A DNA stretch of 64,000 bases from Thermohalobaculum sp039030715 (GCA_039030715.1 JBCCDU010000005.1:23229-87228); one strand, 5' to 3'; counted from the stretch's first letter, positions 1-7,372 are shown. A program made the numbers and translations. The notes: generated by a model from the letters alone, not told the origin.

Positions 1-460
1 GCTCATTGAGCCAGCCGAAGAGATCTCCCTGACCGCTGTCTTTCAATCGCTGCTCGTCCACGGGCGTCAGACCGAAGACCGCGCCGTAGGATTTCATCAG
101 CCGCAGGATATCGTTCTTCTGTCCGACCTTGGGATTGGCTTTCTGCTGGACGCCGTTTGCCAGATCCTTGGCCTTCCCATCCGGGCGGTCGCCCTCATTC
201 GAGAACGTGTAACCCTCGGCCGCGATGTCTCCGATCAGATCCTGCCACTCGGCATAGCACTCGCAATAGGCCTCAAACTCGAACTGGTAGAGCGGCGACC
301 ACCGGCCCTTCTTGCAAAGCTCGGGCACGATCTCCCGCCAGACGGCGGCCGCTTTGTTGTGCAGCCGGGTCGGCGGCTCGGGCGGATCGATCGGTGCCGC
401 ATCGATACCGGGCATTGGCACCACATTGGCAGTCGGCAGAGAGGGCTTCGGTCCTTTCAT
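1..460 (-). CDS. Phage terminase small subunit, P27 family (truncated by window edge)
   Basis: The reading frame starts at 460 behind a strong GAGGAGG ribosome site and runs off the left edge after about 153 residues. It begins MKGPKPSLPTANVVPM and continues with the family's usual pattern: a short basic, proline-rich N-terminus, then a helical segment (HNKAAAVWREIVPELCKKG) and a conserved region ending DILRLMKSYGAVFGLTP. Small terminase subunits recognise phage DNA at the packaging start and hand it to the large subunit, which would be the next gene to the left, outside the window. An HNH endonuclease gene just upstream is a common neighbour of this family and supports the call. Confidence 0.8.
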   Translation of the reverse strand, partial: MKGPKPSLPTANVVPMPGIDAAPIDPPEPPTRLHNKAAAVWREIVPELCKKGRWSPLYQFEFEAYCECYAEWQDLIGDIAAEGYTFSNEGDRPDGKAKDLANGVQQKANPKVGQKNDILRLMKSYGAVFGLTPVDEQRLKDSGQGDLFGWLNE

Positions 461-579
461 GTCCGGCCTCCTCTATCTGATTGCTTCCCAGGTTTTTCCC
501 TCAAATAGAGCCCCCGCATAAACGGAGGAGAGGGTGGCGGTGTACAGCGTTTACCGGATATTTTCGGACCCACCCCCGG

Positions 580-978
580 TCAATCTCGGCGGCGCGAACC
601 TGCGAATTCGCTGTCCTCTATCGCGGTTTTCCGCGAGTGGCATGCATCGCAGAGCGATTGCAGATTGCTGACCTCGAACATCAGAGACGGATCCGATCGA
701 ACCGAACGCTTGTGATCCACACAGGTCGCTGTTGTGTAGACCGGCGGATCCTGGCGGAGACATTCCTCGCATTGCGGATGATCGGCGCGGTACATCCGCG
801 AGAGCTTCCTCCATCGCCGCGAGTTCATCAGCCTGCGGATCTCATCATCGCGCCGCGTCAGATCGAACGCCGCCTTGCGCCGACGCTCGGCCGAGGCCCG
901 ATCTTGGCTATGCCGCGCACAACGCGGGCCGTCGCTGGCCAGGGCTTGGCAACCCGGCGCGGCGCAGATCTTTTTCAC
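580..978 (-). CDS. HNH endonuclease, phage packaging-type
   Basis: A 132-residue protein with a Cys-rich N-terminus (C5, C10, C20, H23), then a typical HNH core: CEEC-type pair C70/C73, D88-H89, N105 in NLQSLC, and C110/C113-H114 in CDACHSRKT. The two CxxC pairs bind structural zinc and the D-H/N/H residues would form the single-metal catalytic site that nicks DNA. Such small HNH proteins lie directly upstream of the terminase genes in many phages and assist head DNA packaging. It is on the same strand as, and 119 bases ahead of, the P27 gene. Size and motif are as expected for the family. Confidence 0.88.
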   Translation of the reverse strand: MKKICAAPGCQALASDGPRCARHSQDRASAERRRKAAFDLTRRDDEIRRLMNSRRWRKLSRMYRADHPQCEECLRQDPPVYTTATCVDHKRSVRSDPSLMFEVSNLQSLCDACHSRKTAIEDSEFAGSRRRD

Positions 979-1085
979 GATGTCCCTGAAACGACAAGCG
1001 CCCGAGCGTGTCCGCCGGGCGCAACTTCTGAACGTGATGAATTTGGTAGGGCAGTCGCCCCTTAGTCGTCAACCCCCCAAATCTG

Positions 1086-1910
1086 TCACTGTGACAGGTC
1101 GTGACACCAATCGCCTCCGAAGTCAGCATCGCGGCCATTCCATGCGACCGCAATATCAGTAAGACACTCGGCCAGTGACACAAGCAAGCGTTGGCGATTT
1201 CGGCCATTGATAAACCAGCAATGCACCCTGAGAACATTTTGAAGCGATGACCCTTCGATGCAGATCATATCGATCAGCCGCCGAGCCATTATCACCTTTC
1301 GCTTATCCTGCATGGTTCCCTTGCAGGTCTTCGCAGCATGCGCTTTTCCGAGATCAGCGTCGCCAAAGGCCCTACGCGCTCTTCGCTTCGGTTCGATCGC
1401 AACACGCGTTGCCGGCACTACACGCCAGGCCAGGTCGCGAAGCTGCCCCATCTCGATCGGTCGAATGTACGCCCCAAGATCACGCGGCCCAACGCCGCCA
1501 CCGTTGAGCGCGAAATCATCGGTACGGCTGGTTGCCTGTAGAGCTTCAATGATACCACCGTAGACCTGCCCGGTATGGATCAACGCCGGGCCAAGACTGC
1601 TCAGCGCGCGAAGATCATGAGCTTTCACCCCTGCAACAGTCCGGTCAATCCGCTCGCCGCCCTCATAGATCCGGACCTCCTGCTTATCTAGCCGCGCGGT
1701 CTCGGCCGCAGTCCGCGAGGCACGGGCGAGCGCCGCCTCCTGCTCCATGAACCTCGCGGCCTCGCCATTCGCCTGAACGCGATGACCAACCTCCCCCGAT
1801 GCGGAGGCAAACTCCGCACCGAAGATCGCGCGCCCCACCAATCGGTCGTCAGGCTTAGACGGCGCAGGCAGATCGAACAGGCTCACGGGTTTCTTTCGGT
1901 CAGCCATCAT
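1086..1910 (-). CDS. Hypothetical phage protein
   Basis: A 274-residue frame whose first codons overlap the end of the upstream gene by 11 bases, so the two are translationally coupled. I recognise no domain. The N-terminal third is acidic and helical (around residues 40-80), the middle holds a Gly-rich stretch with NGGGVGPRDLGAYIRP, and the C-terminal third is basic (EPKRRARRAFGD) followed by a mixed helical segment. Position in the leftward early-gene operon suggests a role in phage DNA metabolism or regulation, but this is context only. The stop lies beside another CTGTCAC/GTGACAG palindrome at 1084-1097, the motif that is repeated at 2571-2641. Confidence 0.6.
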   Translation of the reverse strand: MMADRKKPVSLFDLPAPSKPDDRLVGRAIFGAEFASASGEVGHRVQANGEAARFMEQEAALARASRTAAETARLDKQEVRIYEGGERIDRTVAGVKAHDLRALSSLGPALIHTGQVYGGIIEALQATSRTDDFALNGGGVGPRDLGAYIRPIEMGQLRDLAWRVVPATRVAIEPKRRARRAFGDADLGKAHAAKTCKGTMQDKRKVIMARRLIDMICIEGSSLQNVLRVHCWFINGRNRQRLLVSLAECLTDIAVAWNGRDADFGGDWCHDLSQ

Positions 1911-2505
1911 TCGCCCCCTTGATCAGTCTGGTCGCTCGGTCGATCCCTGCCCGCACCTCTCGCGCGAATGCGATATCTCGCTGCGGCAGGCGCGCATCGT
2001 CCTCACGACAGATCCGCTCGGTCTTCTCGACAATCTCGCGAAGCTCTGCCGCGTAGGAGAAGATCACATCCCAGCCACGGTTCTGCTCAGTCGGGACGGT
2101 GCCTGTTCGCTTCAAGTGGCGAAGCAATGCGGCGGCTGCGAAGCCGCCATGCTCCAGCGCCCGCGCTCCAATCCGCGACCCCATGATGCGCCGCACGAAA
2201 TCGCTATCCCTGGCTGGAGGCTGCTCGATGGCCCAGGCCCAATGCAGAATTGAAATCGGATCCGGCCAGACATTGCGCGCCTGCCCTTCCGCCCTCATTT
2301 CAACCTGGGACTTGAGCGCCCGAAGCCCCGCCTCGCTCATATAGGCCAACCGGATGGCGAGCTTCTCCAGCGCCTGACGATGCTCTTCAACGGTGCAGCC
2401 CTTGCGCTTTCTGAACCCCATCCTCCGTAGTGGATCGATGACCAAGCGAGAGACGATTTCCACCCTCTCTTCTTTCTCAGCACTGCAACGGTTGCCATCT
2501 GTCAT
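1900..2505 (-). CDS. Hypothetical phage protein
   Basis: The frame is open from 2592, but the ATG at 2505 is preferred: it has AAAGG ten bases upstream, and the earlier codons run through the repeat tract. This gives 201 residues, mostly charged and helical, with W-rich centre (NVWPDPISILHWAWAIEQPP) and no motif I recognise. It lies between the repeat tract and the coupled gene that begins at 1910. A role in replication or transcription control of the element is possible from position but nothing in the sequence proves it. Confidence 0.6.
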   Translation of the reverse strand: MTDGNRCSAEKEERVEIVSRLVIDPLRRMGFRKRKGCTVEEHRQALEKLAIRLAYMSEAGLRALKSQVEMRAEGQARNVWPDPISILHWAWAIEQPPARDSDFVRRIMGSRIGARALEHGGFAAAALLRHLKRTGTVPTEQNRGWDVIFSYAAELREIVEKTERICREDDARLPQRDIAFAREVRAGIDRATRLIKGANDG

Positions 2506-2550
2506 CTGTCTGGGGCCTTTAAGGGGTATCCGTACCGTTCCGTTCCTGCC

Positions 2551-2649
2551 GTGACAGATGGACAGATGATCTGTCCCACTTCTGTCCCGCACCTGTCACA
2601 CACCTGTCCCGCGTCTGTCACAACGTGTCACAATCTGTCACAGTGACAG
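2551..2649. repeat. Phased CTGTCMC direct repeats with terminal inverted copies
   Basis: Seven copies of CTGTC(A/C)C begin at 2571, 2582, 2593, 2604, 2615, 2625 (first base G) and 2635, spaced 11, 11, 11, 11, 10 and 10 bases, so they all face the same side of the helix. Inverted copies (GTGACAG) lie just outside at 2551 and 2643, giving a palindrome at 2635-2649. The tract fills the gap between two leftward genes. It looks like an iteron or a multi-site binding region for a phage protein, not a CRISPR array, since there are no unique spacers of normal size. Confidence 0.85.
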
Positions 2650-2659
2650 ATGAGCGGAG

Positions 2660-3298
2660 CTAGGCGCGCTTGGGCATAACCACTCCCAATTCCTGAAAAC
2701 CATGTGAGCCCGGGCGCAGATCGCCACGCTCCTGACGCAGCAGACCAGCCTCGCTCGCAAGCTGTATGAGCACCTGACGCCTGTGCGGCCCCTTAAGGGC
2801 GCCGCCGTCCCCTGCCCTTGCCCTGAGGCCCGCGATCAACACGTCGATATGCTTGGCGAGCTCGGCGTCGCTCACCGACACACCGATATCTCTCAGCTCC
2901 GCCACCATCCGCGACCGCGCCTTGCGCGCCGTGCTGGTCATCCGTGTGGTCTTTAGCCGCTCATGCGCAGCTTCGATCGCGTCGCAGGCCGGCTCGAAGT
3001 ACAGCCGATCATTGTTGCAGAGCTGCCAGAGCGGCAGGATCTCGCTTCGGACCCGGCCCCACAGGGCATGCCCATCATGATCGACACCAGCCAAGTGCGC
3101 CAATTCCAGCTCGCCAGCCGGGATCGATCCGGCAGGAAACTCGCGCCAGGCCGCAAGTATCAGAAGTGTCTGAGCCTTGAAGGCATCGCCTGACAGCGCC
3201 AGCATCGCATCCGACCGCATCACGGCCGGATCAATCTCCACGGTCGAAAAATAGCGCAGATCGATATCCGCGATTGGTGGTGCGGGAAGGACAGTCAT
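2660..3298 (-). CDS. Hypothetical phage protein (possible replication-module DUF1376-like)
   Basis: The start at 3298 (MTVLPAPPIADIDLRYF) overlaps the stop of the upstream gene by four bases (ATGA), which decides it over the longer open frame from 3514. The 212-residue product has an N-terminal part (residues 1-110) with an LSGDAFKAQTLLILAAWREF stretch that resembles the DUF1376/YdaU layout of phage replication proteins, then a basic helical part (TARKARSRMVAELRD) and a C-terminal region likely to be winged-helix-like. The family assignment is tentative. It sits immediately upstream of the repeat tract, which fits a DNA-binding or replication role, but that remains inference. Confidence 0.65.
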   Translation of the reverse strand: MTVLPAPPIADIDLRYFSTVEIDPAVMRSDAMLALSGDAFKAQTLLILAAWREFPAGSIPAGELELAHLAGVDHDGHALWGRVRSEILPLWQLCNNDRLYFEPACDAIEAAHERLKTTRMTSTARKARSRMVAELRDIGVSVSDAELAKHIDVLIAGLRARAGDGGALKGPHRRQVLIQLASEAGLLRQERGDLRPGSHGFQELGVVMPKRA

Positions 3299-3678
3299 TG
3301 AACAACACCATGGAATTCCCGCTCTTGCTTCCAGAGCGTCTGACAATGGCCGACATATCGCCGACCGAGGCCTGACAGCAGCTGCCCAGGGCTGCCTTTG
3401 GGCGCATAGCGGCCCAAGCGCTCGGTCAGCAGCGCAGGCGCCATGCGGTGCCCCCAACGGCGCATTTCCGCCTTGACGGTGGCTTCGCACGCCGAGCAGC
3501 AGAATATCTGCCAATCGCGTCGCGGATTGAATGGGCGCCCGCAGCTGGCATTGAAGCAGATCCCTGACGCCCAGGGACCAAACTCGACCGAAAGATCCGC
3601 GAAAGCGCGAAACGGCTCCGGCTCAAAATGCCGTGCCACTGCATTCTCACTGAGTACGGGTGACTGGCTTCTAGGCAT
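3295..3678 (-). CDS. Zinc-ribbon phage protein, function unknown
   Basis: A 127-residue product, started at 3678 (MPRSQSPVL) where a GGGGGG tract lies five bases upstream; a longer GTG-start frame from 3798 is possible but less likely. A zinc-ribbon-like cluster occupies about residues 45-70 (CFNASC, then FCCSAC), followed by a basic helix (KAEMRRWGHRM). The stop overlaps the next start, so it is the first gene of the leftward operon 3678-1086. I do not recognise a specific family; a small DNA-binding accessory protein is plausible. Confidence 0.6.
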   Translation of the reverse strand: MPRSQSPVLSENAVARHFEPEPFRAFADLSVEFGPWASGICFNASCGRPFNPRRDWQIFCCSACEATVKAEMRRWGHRMAPALLTERLGRYAPKGSPGQLLSGLGRRYVGHCQTLWKQEREFHGVVQ

Positions 3679-3985
3679 GCAGCCCCCCAAACACCCGCGA
3701 GACGAGCCAGTGGCTTCGACATTCGACCATAAAAAAATGCCCCAGATCGCGGCATGAGAGACACCGGATCCAGGGCAGTCTGAGCAGGGAGGTTTCACAA
3801 CCTAATTTCGGGGCCACCACGCCCCTCCCGCATTGACCAGGCTGCGGTACGCCTGAAACGCGGGTGGAACCAACCTCCCGCGAATTTCGATTAGAAGCCC
3901 CCCAGGCGCGCGACAACTTTGAGTTGCCAAGGCCGCGTCTGCGCATGTAGCGTCCGGCGCGATCTATTTGTGAGGGGTAATTTTG
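3679..3985. other. Gap between diverging genes, no gene seen
   Basis: About 300 bases separate the leftward operon from the rightward lipoprotein gene, so promoters for both should lie here. The open frames that cross it have poor starts and no recognisable products. I find no clear -35/-10 pair, hairpin or repeat; only the ribosome site GAGGGG at 3972-3977 for the rightward gene is evident. Confidence 0.4.
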
Positions 3986-4252
3986 ATGAAGATCAGTGTC
4001 GCAATCACAGTTCTGATGGTTTCTTGCATCCGACCAGCCAGCGAACCCGCGATTGTTACTGACGTCAGCGAGAGCTCCGTCAAAGTTCAGCAAACATGGC
4101 GAACGGACCCAACAACGGTGGATACGGTCGCAGAGGAAACCTGCCAACTTTATGGTCGGAGCGCGAAGGGTCTTTCCAAGAAGACCCGAACGGTAGCGGG
4201 CAATCCCGTTACAGACTTTCTGTTCGCCTGCATCGACAAGCCCGATAGCTAG
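3986..4252 (+). CDS. Small predicted lipoprotein
   Basis: An 88-residue product beginning MKISVAITVLMVSC: a short basic start, a hydrophobic core and a lipobox-like VLMVSC with the acylated Cys at residue 14. The mature part is polar and contains two further Cys (ETCQLYG and FACID) that could form a disulphide. A GAGGGG ribosome site lies nine bases before ATG 3986; the in-frame TTG at 3983 is less likely. It is a single rightward gene amid leftward phage genes, the pattern of a morphon or lysogenic-conversion gene expressed from the prophage. Function unknown. Confidence 0.65.
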   Translation: MKISVAITVLMVSCIRPASEPAIVTDVSESSVKVQQTWRTDPTTVDTVAEETCQLYGRSAKGLSKKTRTVAGNPVTDFLFACIDKPDS

Positions 4253-4302
4253 CCGGGCTTGGCCCTCGCCGCCGAACGTGTTTTTGCCCGAGCCAGTTTG
4301 CA

Positions 4303-4671
4303 TTACGATCGCACCCTACGGATCTTAACCGGCACGCCGGCATGATTGGCTGCGCAATCGGTCATCAAATCAAGAAATGCGGTCGCGTCATCGCCCCCTT
4401 CACCATGCGCTGAGACTTGCGTTGGCAAACCGCAAACGAACCCGGACGCCTCGGAAAAGACCGGCTCAGGCCCCTCCCGACCCTGCGCCTTGAACGCCAT
4501 GGCCCGGTTGTACCTAATTTTCCGGCGCAGACGTGCGCGCTCGCGGCTCATGCACCTCTCGCAAAGGCAATAGCCCTCCGCATGCTGATGAGCTCTACAT
4601 AGGCCCGATTTACTCAGGCTACTGATTGGCACATTGCAGTCAGGATAAATGCAAGTGTGAAGCCGCTTCAT
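4303..4671 (-). CDS. Small Cys-rich protein, probable zinc binder
   Basis: A 122-residue product with a dense Cys/His cluster at its N-terminus (C7, C12, C25, H28, C35, C37, C40), consistent with one or two zinc sites, followed by a very basic segment (RERARLRRKIRYNRAM). The second half is acidic and unremarkable. Its promoter region carries the CACAAAAATGTG palindrome at 4712-4727, 40 bases before the start codon, the same arrangement as at the operon beginning at 5298. No family recognised; a small DNA- or RNA-binding phage protein is likely. Confidence 0.6.
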   Translation of the reverse strand: MKRLHTCIYPDCNVPISSLSKSGLCRAHQHAEGYCLCERCMSRERARLRRKIRYNRAMAFKAQGREGPEPVFSEASGFVCGLPTQVSAHGEGGDDATAFLDLMTDCAANHAGVPVKIRRVRS

Positions 4672-4711
4672 GCCCCGGCCCCGCTAAACCGAGGATGCGG
4701 CACGATCGGGT

Positions 4712-4727
4712 GCCACAAAAATGTGGC
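4712..4727. promoter_or_regulatory. Palindromic operator-like site (copy 1)
   Basis: GCCACAAAAATGTGGC is a perfect six-base inverted repeat around AAAA. Its 12-base core CACAAAAATGTG is identical to the site at 5336-5351. It lies 40 bases upstream of the leftward gene starting at 4671. Confidence 0.6.
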
Positions 4728-4756
4728 GCGGGCTCCCGCCCATGACGCTGGCGCGG

Positions 4757-4981
4757 TCACAGCACCAGCCTCTCGAAATCGATGCGCATATACTGGCACG
4801 AAAACCATTGCCGCCCCTCCAAGGTGATCGGGGGAACCCTCAGCGCCTCAGCCAAACAATCGCGCGAAGGATCATCGACATCGCTCAGATAGGTGTGAAC
4901 CTTCGGCAACAGGCAATGCTGCTCCAGCTCGTTCCGATCGGCCAGAATGAAAGCGCATGTCACGACGACAAGCTCGATCAT
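4757..4981 (-). CDS. Hypothetical small protein
   Basis: The ATG at 4981 overlaps the stop of the preceding HTH-like gene (ATGA), so the two genes form a coupled operon. The 74-residue product (MIELVVVTCAFILADRNELE) has a hydrophobic first 14 residues and three Cys, and ends CQYMRIDFERLVL. I recognise no domain. Its coupling with an HTH-like gene suggests a partner role, but nothing more can be said. Confidence 0.5.
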   Translation of the reverse strand: MIELVVVTCAFILADRNELEQHCLLPKVHTYLSDVDDPSRDCLAEALRVPPITLEGRQWFSCQYMRIDFERLVL

Positions 4982-5298
4982 GACGCCACCTGGCGCAGGA
5001 CGGGCGACACCGCTCGATCCGCGTCCGAATTGTCCACCACCAAAACCAGATGCTCGCGCGCCTGATCGGGCTTCATGCCAAAGGCCATGCCGACAACCAG
5101 GCCATTGGGCGCGCCACCCTCGCCGTTCCACCAGCGCCTGGCGGTTTCCGGCTCGACATAGAAGGACTGCGCCACGTCGAAATAATCGCGGAAATTCGCC
5201 CGCAGGAACGACCCCCAGCACTGCGCGAAGAACTTGCGCTCATCCGCCGTAATGCGGCTGACGGGGCTTCGCCCAGCGGTGCGGCTCGCATCAGTCAT
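4978..5298 (-). CDS. Small helix-turn-helix-like phage protein
   Basis: A 106-residue product with a probable helix-turn-helix in residues 38-75: FDVAQSFYVEPETARRWW followed by a short glycine turn and GLVVGMAFGMKPDQARE. The T-A-x-R-W-W recognition helix is typical of Cro/XRE-like proteins of Rhodobacterales prophages. A GAGG ribosome site precedes ATG 5298. The palindrome at 5336-5351 is 37 bases upstream, so autoregulation, and control of the gene at 4671 through the matching palindrome, is an attractive inference. Confidence 0.6.
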   Translation of the reverse strand: MTDASRTAGRSPVSRITADERKFFAQCWGSFLRANFRDYFDVAQSFYVEPETARRWWNGEGGAPNGLVVGMAFGMKPDQAREHLVLVVDNSDADRAVSPVLRQVAS

Positions 5299-5335
5299 GG
5301 CAGCCTCGGGCGGGCGCCAAACCCCTCATACTTGC

Positions 5336-5351
5336 GGCACAAAAATGTGCC
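5336..5351. promoter_or_regulatory. Palindromic operator-like site (copy 2)
   Basis: GGCACAAAAATGTGCC is a perfect six-base inverted repeat around AAAA and shares its 12-base core with the site at 4712-4727. It lies in the divergent gap between the leftward gene starting at 5298 and the rightward gene starting at 5430. Confidence 0.6.
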
Positions 5352-5429
5352 ACATTTATCTGGCCTTTCCCTTTGATTTCAGCGCGATAGGCTGACGCCA
5401 TTGATTCCCGAATGAAGGACGCATCAGCC

Positions 5430-5870
5430 ATGGATATCACCGGACTTTTTGACATCATCGCCGACGCCACCGGCTCCATCAGCAGCGCAACAGATCTCGG
5501 CTCGAAGGTGCTCGACGCGGTCCGGGGTGATGACCGGATCCCCGATAGTGTTCGCAAAGATCTCCGCCACATGATCGACGCCCTCTCGGCGGCAACCCTC
5601 ACTCACGCGAAACTTAATCAGGCGATAACCCTCCTCCAGATGGACGCTAGCGACCGACAGGATTTTCAGGCCAAGGCGGCGCGCTATCGCCTCATCAAGA
5701 AACGAGGGGGAAGTATCGTGTACGAATTTTACGATCCACATGGCCAGGAAACACCCCCGCACCATGCTTGTCCGGTATGCTATGAGGATCACAAGCTTTC
5801 GATCCTGCAACCAATTGGCGACGGGGACGAGAAATGCCCCACCTGCAAAACCGAATTTTATTTTGGTTAA
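5430..5870 (+). CDS. Hypothetical protein with C-terminal zinc ribbon
   Basis: Start chosen at 5430 (MDITGLFDIIADATGS), with GAAGGA 11 bases upstream; an in-frame ATG at 5412 would add six residues. The 146-residue product has a helical N-terminal half and a C-terminal zinc ribbon with two CxxC pairs (CPVC at about 113 and CPTC at about 136). Such helical plus zinc-ribbon proteins of unknown role occur in prophages and may act in host takeover or superinfection control. It is divergent from the HTH-like gene and lies downstream of the palindrome at 5336. Confidence 0.6.
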   Translation: MDITGLFDIIADATGSISSATDLGSKVLDAVRGDDRIPDSVRKDLRHMIDALSAATLTHAKLNQAITLLQMDASDRQDFQAKAARYRLIKKRGGSIVYEFYDPHGQETPPHHACPVCYEDHKLSILQPIGDGDEKCPTCKTEFYFG

Positions 5871-5895
5871 GCGCATGCAGCAATTCCCAGCTCGT

Positions 5896-6099
5896 TTACT
5901 CTGCGGCGATGCCATCAGCACCGAACCAATCGTTCCAACTGACGGCGCCATCGGTAACCTTAGAGATCTTCCTCACGTTGATTGCAGAAGGCAGGGCGCC
6001 GCTTTCCAGCTCGCTAATCCGCGCTTGAGAACAACCAACGCGCTTTGCGATCTCCGCCTGCGTCAGGCCATTCTGTTTTCTGTAATCCCTGAGCTTCAT
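5896..6099 (-). CDS. Cro-like XRE family regulator
   Basis: A 67-residue HTH protein: MKLRDYRKQNGLTQAEIAKR is a classic XRE start, followed by VGCSQARISELESG (turn and recognition helix). The upstream in-frame ATG at 6117 is rejected because the best promoter (TTGACT at 6134-6129, 17 bases, GATATA at 6111-6106) places transcription start at about 6099, which is the internal ATG itself; the mRNA would be leaderless, consistent with the lack of a ribosome site. It faces the repressor gene at 6167 across a 67-base operator region, the layout of a lambdoid immunity switch. The C-terminal part (VTDGAVSWNDWFG) resembles YdaS-type Cro proteins. Confidence 0.8.
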   Translation of the reverse strand: MKLRDYRKQNGLTQAEIAKRVGCSQARISELESGALPSAINVRKISKVTDGAVSWNDWFGADGIAAE

Positions 6100-6100
6100 A

Positions 6101-6134
6101 TCCGATATATCGGACATACCGATATATCAGTCAA
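6101..6134 (-). promoter_or_regulatory. Immunity-region promoter with overlapping operators
   Basis: On the minus strand TTGACT (6134-6129) and GATATA (6111-6106) are spaced by exactly 17 bases. The -10 lies inside a perfect palindrome TCCGATATATCGGA (6101-6114) and the -35 overlaps a near-perfect second copy, ACCGATATATCAGT (6118-6131). Binding at these two sites would shut the Cro-side promoter. Confidence 0.75.
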
Positions 6135-6166
6135 GCCGATTTTATATCACTTGCCGGAATAGTTCG

Positions 6167-6493
6167 ATGCTTTCGATCAAGCTAAGATTTCGCATGCTGA
6201 GAATTCGCGAAATCCGAAAAAACCAAAATATGAACCAAGAAACGCTTGCCGCGAAAATTGGCATGTCTCAGTCGAATATTTCTGAGATAGAAAATGGCAT
6301 TCATAATCCCACACTACAAACGCTCGCCAGAATTGCCCATGCTTTGAATTGTGAACTTTCGGAACTCTTCTCTGAGAGCCCGAGAGAGCAAAACACCCAG
6401 CGCATTATTGAAGCACTCAGTGTATTAGACGATGAAGAACGCGAAAAAATTGCCGCGATAGCCGAGATGATCGCTGCAGCGAAGCAATCCTAA
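6167..6493 (+). CDS. XRE family phage repressor
   Basis: A 108-residue protein with an N-terminal helix-turn-helix (MLRIREIRKNQNMNQETLAA, then IGMSQSNISEIENGIHNP, TLQTLARIAHAL) and a short helical C-terminus (DDEEREKIAAIAEMI) but no LexA-type autoprotease domain. GGAA lies eight bases before ATG 6167; ATG 6194 is an alternative. Divergent from the Cro-like gene, with palindromic operators between and another at 6604-6618, so it probably keeps the element silent. Lack of a cleavage domain means induction would need an antirepressor or degradation, not RecA-driven self-cleavage. Confidence 0.8.
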   Translation: MLSIKLRFRMLRIREIRKNQNMNQETLAAKIGMSQSNISEIENGIHNPTLQTLARIAHALNCELSELFSESPREQNTQRIIEALSVLDDEEREKIAAIAEMIAAAKQS

Positions 6494-6603
6494 AGCCCTG
6501 AGAAATCTGGGCGAGAACCGCCACCTCATCATCACTTAAACGCTCTAACGCATTCAAAATGCGCTTACTCGCCACGCAATCCATATCGTGTCGTTCTGAT
6601 ATT

Positions 6604-6655
6604 ATCGGTTGAACCGATTTTTTCTGTTGATGAAAATATCGGATGCGCTTATATA
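6604..6655 (+). promoter_or_regulatory. Promoter and operator for the xis-int operon
   Basis: TTGATG (6627-6632), a 17-base spacer and TATATA (6650-6655) form a strong sigma-70 promoter facing right. Directly upstream is the palindrome ATCGGTTGAACCGAT (6604-6618), and the spacer holds a TATCGGA half-site like the immunity operators at 6101-6131, so the repressor probably controls this promoter. The transcript would cover the genes from 6775 to the integrase. The rest of the gap 6494-6774 shows no convincing gene. Confidence 0.65.
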
Positions 6656-6774
6656 TTTGCCTGCTTGGCCGGCTCATGCCGCAAATGTCAAATCGGAATG
6701 ATGTCTCATTATTCACGACTAGGCACGGTATGTGGTTAAAATGTGTCGGCCTCCCGAATGCACGGAGAGGTTTA

Positions 6775-7158
6775 ATGCCAACCCCAGATTTTTGCATATC
6801 GCTGCCCCTGCCGGGCGACGAAGACTACCCCACGATCCCCGCCGCGGCGTCCCTGCCGGACCTCGGCCCCAAGGCGCAAGAGGCTCTGCAATTTGCCGGG
6901 CTGCAGGCCAATCCCAATTTGATCTTTCTGGCGATCCGGATGGTCCAGGCGGCCAAAGCGGGGATGCCGGAAGGCTACACCGATGAAGAACTGGTGACCC
7001 TGCGCGGCGCTTATCTGCTGCAGCTGCAGAAGGAACTGCATGGCGTCACGGATCATCTGGTGCTGTGCGCCATCCGGTTCGCGATGCAGGGCATCAACCA
7101 CATCGACGCCACAACAGTGCCGTTTCACGACCGCGCCAAAGTCCCGGGGGCGGTCTGA
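6775..7158 (+). CDS. Hypothetical prophage protein
   Basis: ATG 6775 is chosen because GGAGAGG lies five bases upstream; the frame is open from 6643 but earlier codons run through the promoter. The 127-residue product (MPTPDFCISLPLPGDEDYPT) is helical in its second half and shows no domain I know. Its stop overlaps the next start (TGATG), so it is translationally coupled to the small membrane protein. First gene of the operon leading to excisionase and integrase. Confidence 0.6.
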   Translation: MPTPDFCISLPLPGDEDYPTIPAAASLPDLGPKAQEALQFAGLQANPNLIFLAIRMVQAAKAGMPEGYTDEELVTLRGAYLLQLQKELHGVTDHLVLCAIRFAMQGINHIDATTVPFHDRAKVPGAV

Positions 7159-7367
7159 TGACGGATATCCTGCCCCCGCCCGACCGCGCCAACGCCCGCC
7201 AATTTCGCCGACACCACTTTCGCCAGCACTATGTGTCTGGCGGCTGGAGCCTGGCGCGTGTCCTCGGCTGGGCCTTGCTATCGATCGCAACCGCTGCCGT
7301 CGTCGTCGGCACAGTCCTCATGGCCATCGACGCCATCCTGTTCACCCTGCAAATCGCGGCGAGGTAA
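7158..7367 (+). CDS. Small single-span membrane protein
   Basis: A 69-residue product coupled to the preceding gene by an ATGA overlap. The first 30 residues are polar and basic (RQFRRHHFRQHY), followed by one long hydrophobic span (residues about 36-62, WALLSIATAAVVVGTVLMAI). The charge layout predicts a cytoplasmic N-terminus. No family recognised; single-span prophage proteins of this size often act in superinfection exclusion or membrane stress, which is only a possibility here. Confidence 0.55.
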   Translation: MTDILPPPDRANARQFRRHHFRQHYVSGGWSLARVLGWALLSIATAAVVVGTVLMAIDAILFTLQIAAR

Positions 7368-7372
7368 AACCC

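Noticed and set aside
2551..2649. CRISPR array
   Set aside because: Units are 7 bases at 10-11 base spacing, without the 25-40 base repeats and unique spacers needed.
6417..6584. A 55-codon minus-strand frame (MDCVASKRILNALERLSDDE) after the repressor gene
   Set aside because: The helical start looks protein-like, but it overlaps the repressor end by 77 bases and lacks a ribosome site; not strong enough to list.
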